Below, one piece after another: positions 6,508-8,684 of a DNA stretch of 8,684 bases (positions within the stretch are counted from its first letter, which is position 1; every line of letters begins with the position of its first letter). The position numbers and the translations under genes are program-made. The notes under the pieces were generated by a model. The model was not told where the DNA came from. It made no database searches and was given only the letters and a program-made list of their open reading frames with translations. Source of the stretch: Bacillota bacterium. Lineage in GTDB: Bacteria > Bacillota > Clostridia > Oscillospirales > Acutalibacteraceae. The stretch lies in NCBI GenBank assembly GCA_023415895.1, contig JAEZJA010000116.1, positions 1 to 8,684 of the forward strand, written 5' to 3'.

Positions 6508-7353
6508 TTAATGGTTTTGTCGTTTCAGTTTTGCTTTATAACCCACCAGCGCCTGAATGCAGTCGTCTCCAACCGTGGTACTGCCGAGCGAACGCGGAAC
6601 GGGTGAATACATACCGTGAAAATCCGTGCCGCCGGTCATCAACAGATGATTTTGCGCGGCATACTCGGACAGGGCTCGTACCTCTTCCTCGGTGTGAGAG
6701 GGGTGCCACACTTCAACGCCATTCAACCCGAGCGAGGTCAATTCCTCGAGAATCTCCTCGCTGTGGTACATAGGGGGATGGGCCAACACGGCAATGCCGC
6801 CGGCGCTGTGAATGAGTTCCAGCACTTCGCGCGTGTCGGGATATTCCACCTCCACACGGGCGCTTCCCTGGTCGGGAGAAAACAATTTGTCATATAAATC
6901 GCCGTAGATGGAATCGGCATACCCGGCATCCATCAGGGCGTGCATAATATGTTGTTTGTAAATATTAGTGCTCCCCGTCGCGCATTTCACAATGAGATCG
7001 GGTGTGATGGGGTAATACCGCATGACCTTACGAACCATGTCCATTGCCGCTTTTTTGCGGTTCTCGCTGGTACGGCGGCACAATCCCTCCAGCCGGTCAG
7101 GCACATCGCAAAGATACCCCAACAGGTGCACTTTCTTCCCCCGCTGTGTATCCATCGTGGACATTTCCACGCCGTGAATCACATTGAGCTGCATGCGCTT
7201 TCCGATGATAACCGCCCGCGTTGCGCCTGCAGTTGTGTCGTGATCCGTCACAGATATCGTAGAAAGCCCCCGCCGCTTTGCAAGAGCAAGCAGCTCTTCA
7301 ATGCCGACCGAACCATCGGATATTTTCGTGTGACAATGTAGGTCGCCTGCCAC
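6508..7353 (-). CDS. PHP-domain metal-dependent phosphoesterase
   Basis: A 281-aa cytoplasmic protein of the polymerase-and-histidinol-phosphatase (PHP) superfamily. Family members hydrolyse phosphomonoesters or nucleotide 3'-phosphates with a metal cluster; the RNase AM/3',5'-nucleoside bisphosphate phosphatase group (YciV/TrpH-like) is the closest I can name. Metal-ligand motifs appear in order: DLHCHTKISDG (H6, H8, D13), VTDHDT (D37, H38, D39), HGVEMS (E63), LAHPP (H192) and GTDFHG (D244, H246). The insert between the second and fourth motifs, about 70-180, fits the inserted lobe of this group. The start is GTG 7351-7353, because the HxH motif begins six residues later and no upstream ATG is in reach; the ribosome binding site (GGGGGTG, about 7359-7365) is modest. 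A promoter lies at 7515-7543, leaving a roughly 155-nt structured leader. It is the first gene of a probable three-gene operon. The exact substrate cannot be told from sequence. Confidence 0.92.
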   Translation of the reverse strand: MAGDLHCHTKISDGSVGIEELLALAKRRGLSTISVTDHDTTAGATRAVIIGKRMQLNVIHGVEMSTMDTQRGKKVHLLGYLCDVPDRLEGLCRRTSENRKKAAMDMVRKVMRYYPITPDLIVKCATGSTNIYKQHIMHALMDAGYADSIYGDLYDKLFSPDQGSARVEVEYPDTREVLELIHSAGGIAVLAHPPMYHSEEILEELTSLGLNGVEVWHPSHTEEEVRALSEYAAQNHLLMTGGTDFHGMYSPVPRSLGSTTVGDDCIQALVGYKAKLKRQNH

Positions 7354-7508
7354 CTTTACACCCCCAAAATTAATACGCTATTCACACAGACCGCCTGAAT
7401 AGAAGTCCCCTGCAGCATAAGTATGTAATCAGGCCATGCGGAAAAGCATGCCGGCAGGCCGGGTAGAACATACAATACAGAAGCGCGCAAAAAAGCGCGC
7501 TTCTCTCT
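7354..7508 (-). promoter_or_regulatory. Structured 5' leader of the PHP operon
   Basis: Between the predicted transcription start (about 7508) and GTG 7353, the minus-strand RNA can form several stems. (1) AGAAGCGCGC/GCGCGCUUCU with a U6 loop (7504-7479). (2) GUAUGU/ACAUAC (7473-7468 with 7426-7421), enclosing (3) GGCAUGC/GCAUGGCC with one bulged G around a UUUUCC loop. (4) CUAUUCA/UGAAUAG (7402-7378), about 25 nt before the start codon. A UACCC segment between stems 1 and 3 can also pair with the GGGUG of the ribosome binding site. It matches no riboswitch class whose consensus I can recall. On the plus strand, stem 1 is followed by TTCTCTCTATTTAT and might instead act as a weak terminator. 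Confidence 0.4.
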
Positions 7509-7514
7509 ATTTAT

Positions 7515-7543
7515 AGTATAGCACTTGCACCAAGGAAAGACAA
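7515..7543 (-). promoter_or_regulatory. Promoter of the PHP-TSCPD operon
   Basis: Read on the minus strand, TTGTCT (7543-7538) and TATACT (7520-7515) are 17 bp apart, a good sigma-A promoter. It lies just downstream of the tRNA-Gly terminator, so the operon has its own start. Transcription should begin near 7508. Confidence 0.7.
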
Positions 7544-7589
7544 GCGCAAATTCAAATAATAATCATAACAACTCTATGAGTAAAAAGCA

Positions 7590-7629
7590 ATACAAAAATA
7601 AAGAAAACCGACCTTAACAGGCCGGTTTT
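7590..7629 (-). terminator. Terminator of tRNA-Gly
   Basis: On the minus strand, AAAACCGGCC (7629-7620) pairs with GGTCGGTTTT (7613-7604), ten pairs including one G-U, followed by CTTTATTTTTG. It begins two bases after the CCA end of tRNA-Gly. Confidence 0.85.
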
Positions 7630-7630
7630 A

Positions 7631-7706
7631 TGGAGCGGCTTACGAGGCTCGAACTCGCTACCTCAACCTTGGCAAGGTTGCGCTCTACCAGATGAGCTAA
7701 AGCCGC
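7631..7706 (-). tRNA. tRNA-Gly (anticodon GCC)
   Basis: A complete cloverleaf can be read on the minus strand. The acceptor stem GCGGCTT pairs with AAGCCGC, the D arm contains AGCTCATCTGGTAGAGC, and the anticodon stem CAACC/GGTTG frames TT-GCC-AA (anticodon 7673-7671). The T arm has the GTTCGA loop, the discriminator base is T, and CCA is encoded at 7633-7631. GCC reads the glycine codons GGC and GGU. The gene is monocistronic, with its own consensus promoter (7728-7756) and terminator (7590-7629). Confidence 0.97.
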
Positions 7707-7724
7707 ATAGCGTTACAACGCTAT
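7707..7724 (-). repeat. Perfect inverted repeat in the tRNA-Gly leader
   Basis: ATAGCGTT (7707-7714) and AACGCTAT (7717-7724) are exact inverted copies with 2 bases between them, ending directly at the mature tRNA 5' end. With transcription starting near 7721, almost the whole 15-nt leader is this repeat. In RNA it could form a short hairpin abutting the RNase P cleavage site. Confidence 0.6.
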
Positions 7725-7727
7725 AGT

Positions 7728-7756
7728 ATTCTAGCATACGTTTATGATCTTGTCAA
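7728..7756 (-). promoter_or_regulatory. Promoter of tRNA-Gly
   Basis: On the minus strand, a perfect TTGACA (7756-7751) lies 17 bp before TAGAAT (7733-7728), with AT-rich DNA upstream. This is a near-consensus sigma-A promoter, as expected for a stable RNA gene. Confidence 0.88.
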
Positions 7757-7853
7757 GAATTAGTTTTACTCAATGACTGTTTTTGCTCCAACTTTTTGCT
7801 TCAACGGTTCAACTTTTGGTATCAACATTTGTTTTACGGTATGGAAAAACCGG

Positions 7854-7882
7854 TTGACAAAACAGAGGTTCTGCCCTATAAT
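7854..7882 (+). promoter_or_regulatory. Promoter of tRNA-Ser
   Basis: A full consensus promoter: TTGACA (7854-7859), 17-bp spacer, TATAAT (7877-7882). The start would be near 7889, giving an unusually long leader of about 94 nt before the tRNA. In this leader ATTGTTT (7912-7918) is complementary to AAACAAT (7974-7980), which could close a domain ending at the tRNA 5' end, with TATTC/GAATA as an inner stem. No open reading frame of note lies in the leader. Confidence 0.88.
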
Positions 7883-7982
7883 AAACAAGCATCAAAGGCA
7901 GCCAGGTATCCATTGTTTCTTATTCTGCTGTTATGAATAGGGCACTTGCCGCATATATCCTGCCGCTGCTGACAAACAATAC

Positions 7983-8071
7983 GGAAGCGTATCGAAGTGG
8001 TCATAACGGCCCTGACTCGAAATCAGGTAGCCCTCACGGGCTCGTGGGTTCGAATCCCACCGCTTCCGCCA
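7983..8071 (+). tRNA. tRNA-Ser (anticodon CGA)
   Basis: An 89-nt class II tRNA. The acceptor stem GGAAGCG (7983-7989) pairs with CGCTTCC (8061-8067), the discriminator base is G and CCA is encoded at 8069-8071. The anticodon stem CCTGA/TCAGG frames CT-CGA-AA (anticodon 8018-8020), and the long variable arm (GCCC...GGGC) is typical of tRNA-Ser. The T arm GTGGG/CCCAC holds the TTCGAAT loop. CGA reads UCG serine codons. It has its own promoter and terminator. Confidence 0.97.
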
Positions 8072-8072
8072 G

Positions 8073-8104
8073 AAAGACTGTCGATTTTTGTTGACAGTCT
8101 TTTT
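8073..8104 (+). terminator. Terminator of tRNA-Ser
   Basis: AAAGACTGTC (8073-8082) pairs with GACAGTCTTT (8093-8102), followed by more T, one base after the CCA end of tRNA-Ser. The loop is T-rich (GATTTTTGTT). Confidence 0.9.
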
Positions 8105-8109
8105 ACATA

Positions 8110-8138
8110 TTAATAACAATAATATTCTATGGTATGAT
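8110..8138 (+). promoter_or_regulatory. Possible extended -10 promoter of the 149-aa protein gene
   Basis: TGGTATGAT (8130-8138) is an extended -10 motif (TGn followed by TATGAT). A weak -35, TTAATA (8110-8115), lies 17 bp upstream. Since a terminator precedes it, the gene at 8190 needs its own promoter, and this is the best candidate; the transcript would start near 8145. Confidence 0.45.
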
Positions 8139-8189
8139 TTTGGCGAGATTAAACAACTTAAAAGATAAATTTATGGGGAGGATAACATT

Positions 8190-8639
8190 ATGAAGCAGCG
8201 TAAATTAACATGGTGTATCGTTAGCGTAACGATTGTTGCTGTTTTTTGCTTTGTGGTTTCCATTCCTATTGTCAATGATTTTATTGCCAATAAAATGGCT
8301 AAGAGCATTAAGGCAATAAAATTACCAGATAATACACAATATATCGAAACATTTTCAAAAGCCGGCAAATTGATTGGGAGTGGTAACGGTATGCAGTATC
8401 TTGGCGGAATATTAGTAAAGAGCGAATTGCCGTTACAAGATCTGCAAACATATTATTCTCAATATGCGAAGAATGACTGGGAGTGCATAGTGGAAAATCA
8501 AACAGATAAGAATATCTCATTTGTTGAACATGGGACAGTATCACTTAACACCGATATAAGCGGCGACACATATTATGTGGTGTATTCGTGGGGAGATAAT
8601 GATTCCATTTACAGTGAATTAGATTTAAGAGGACATTAA
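8190..8639 (+). CDS. Uncharacterised 149-aa protein with N-terminal membrane anchor
   Basis: I do not recognise this protein. ATG 8190 has a strong GGGGAGG (8175-8181) ribosome binding site 8 nt upstream. The N-terminus MKQRKL is basic and is followed by a hydrophobic segment (about residues 7-29, rich in V, I and F), which fits an uncleaved signal anchor with the remaining 120 residues outside the cytoplasm. No lipobox is evident, although C9 and C20 sit in the segment. The outer part contains KAIKLPDNTQYIETFSKAGK, LPLQDLQTYYSQ and a YYVVYSWGDND stretch, suggesting a compact alpha/beta domain. Codons are clearly AT-richer than in pth and mfd, so its history may differ from the housekeeping genes. 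Partners cannot be judged because the window ends 45 bases after its TAA stop. Confidence 0.82.
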   Translation: MKQRKLTWCIVSVTIVAVFCFVVSIPIVNDFIANKMAKSIKAIKLPDNTQYIETFSKAGKLIGSGNGMQYLGGILVKSELPLQDLQTYYSQYAKNDWECIVENQTDKNISFVEHGTVSLNTDISGDTYYVVYSWGDNDSIYSELDLRGH

Positions 8640-8684
8640 TCTGAACAACTCGACAACCTCCAGTTTATTTAATGCATTATTTGA

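Noticed and set aside
7354..7480. Signal recognition particle RNA or 6S RNA in the PHP leader region
   Set aside because: A GCGGAAAAGC loop on the plus strand recalls the SRP GGAA loop, but the conserved flanking bases of SRP RNA are missing, and no end-to-end pairing typical of 6S RNA is seen.
1..8684. CRISPR array, phage or defence module
   Set aside because: No regularly spaced identical repeats, cas genes, integrase, transposase or recognisable defence proteins are present.

Overview
The window looks like chromosomal DNA of a Bacillota (Firmicutes) member of the Clostridia, most likely an Oscillospiraceae/Ruminococcaceae-type gut bacterium. This is inferred from several things: the pth-mfd gene order typical of Firmicutes, strong GGAGG-type ribosome binding sites, a TSCPD-domain (TIGR03905-like) small protein, tRNA genes with encoded CCA and consensus sigma-A promoters, and an intergenic GATGAGGTG/CCTTCCCC-type hairpin repeat that I associate with this group. 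The housekeeping genes look moderately GC-rich by eye, and the last gene is clearly AT-richer.

Layout. Positions 1-559 hold no gene I can support. They contain a strong terminator for something upstream, a probable promoter, two near-identical GC-rich hairpins, and between these a short non-coding inverted-repeat element (MITE-like). Next come pth (560-1168), interrupted by an in-frame TAA, and a full-length mfd (1225-4692), both on the plus strand. After about 420 noncoding bases with palindromes and a promoter comes a small XRE-family regulator (5117-5575), ending in a bidirectional terminator.

On the minus strand, converging on that terminator, is a compact three-gene operon: a PHP-domain metal-dependent phosphoesterase (7353-6508), a TSCPD-domain protein (6496-6248, its ribosome binding site overlapping the PHP stop codon) and an unrecognised 184-aa protein (6208-5654). 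This operon has a clear promoter and a roughly 155-nt leader with several stems. Upstream of it are tRNA-Gly(GCC) on the minus strand and, divergently, tRNA-Ser(CGA) on the plus strand, each with its own promoter and terminator. The window ends with an AT-rich gene for an unrecognised 149-aa protein with an N-terminal membrane anchor.

How the genes fit together. Pth recycles peptidyl-tRNAs dropped by ribosomes, and Mfd removes RNA polymerase stalled at DNA lesions and recruits nucleotide excision repair; they are neighbours by conserved order rather than by pathway. The PHP/TSCPD/184-aa trio is probably co-transcribed, but no joint function can be read from sequence. The points most worth a second look are the premature stop in a normally essential gene, the repeat cluster just upstream of it, and the structured leader of the PHP operon. 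I see no CRISPR array, transposase gene, phage gene or defence system.
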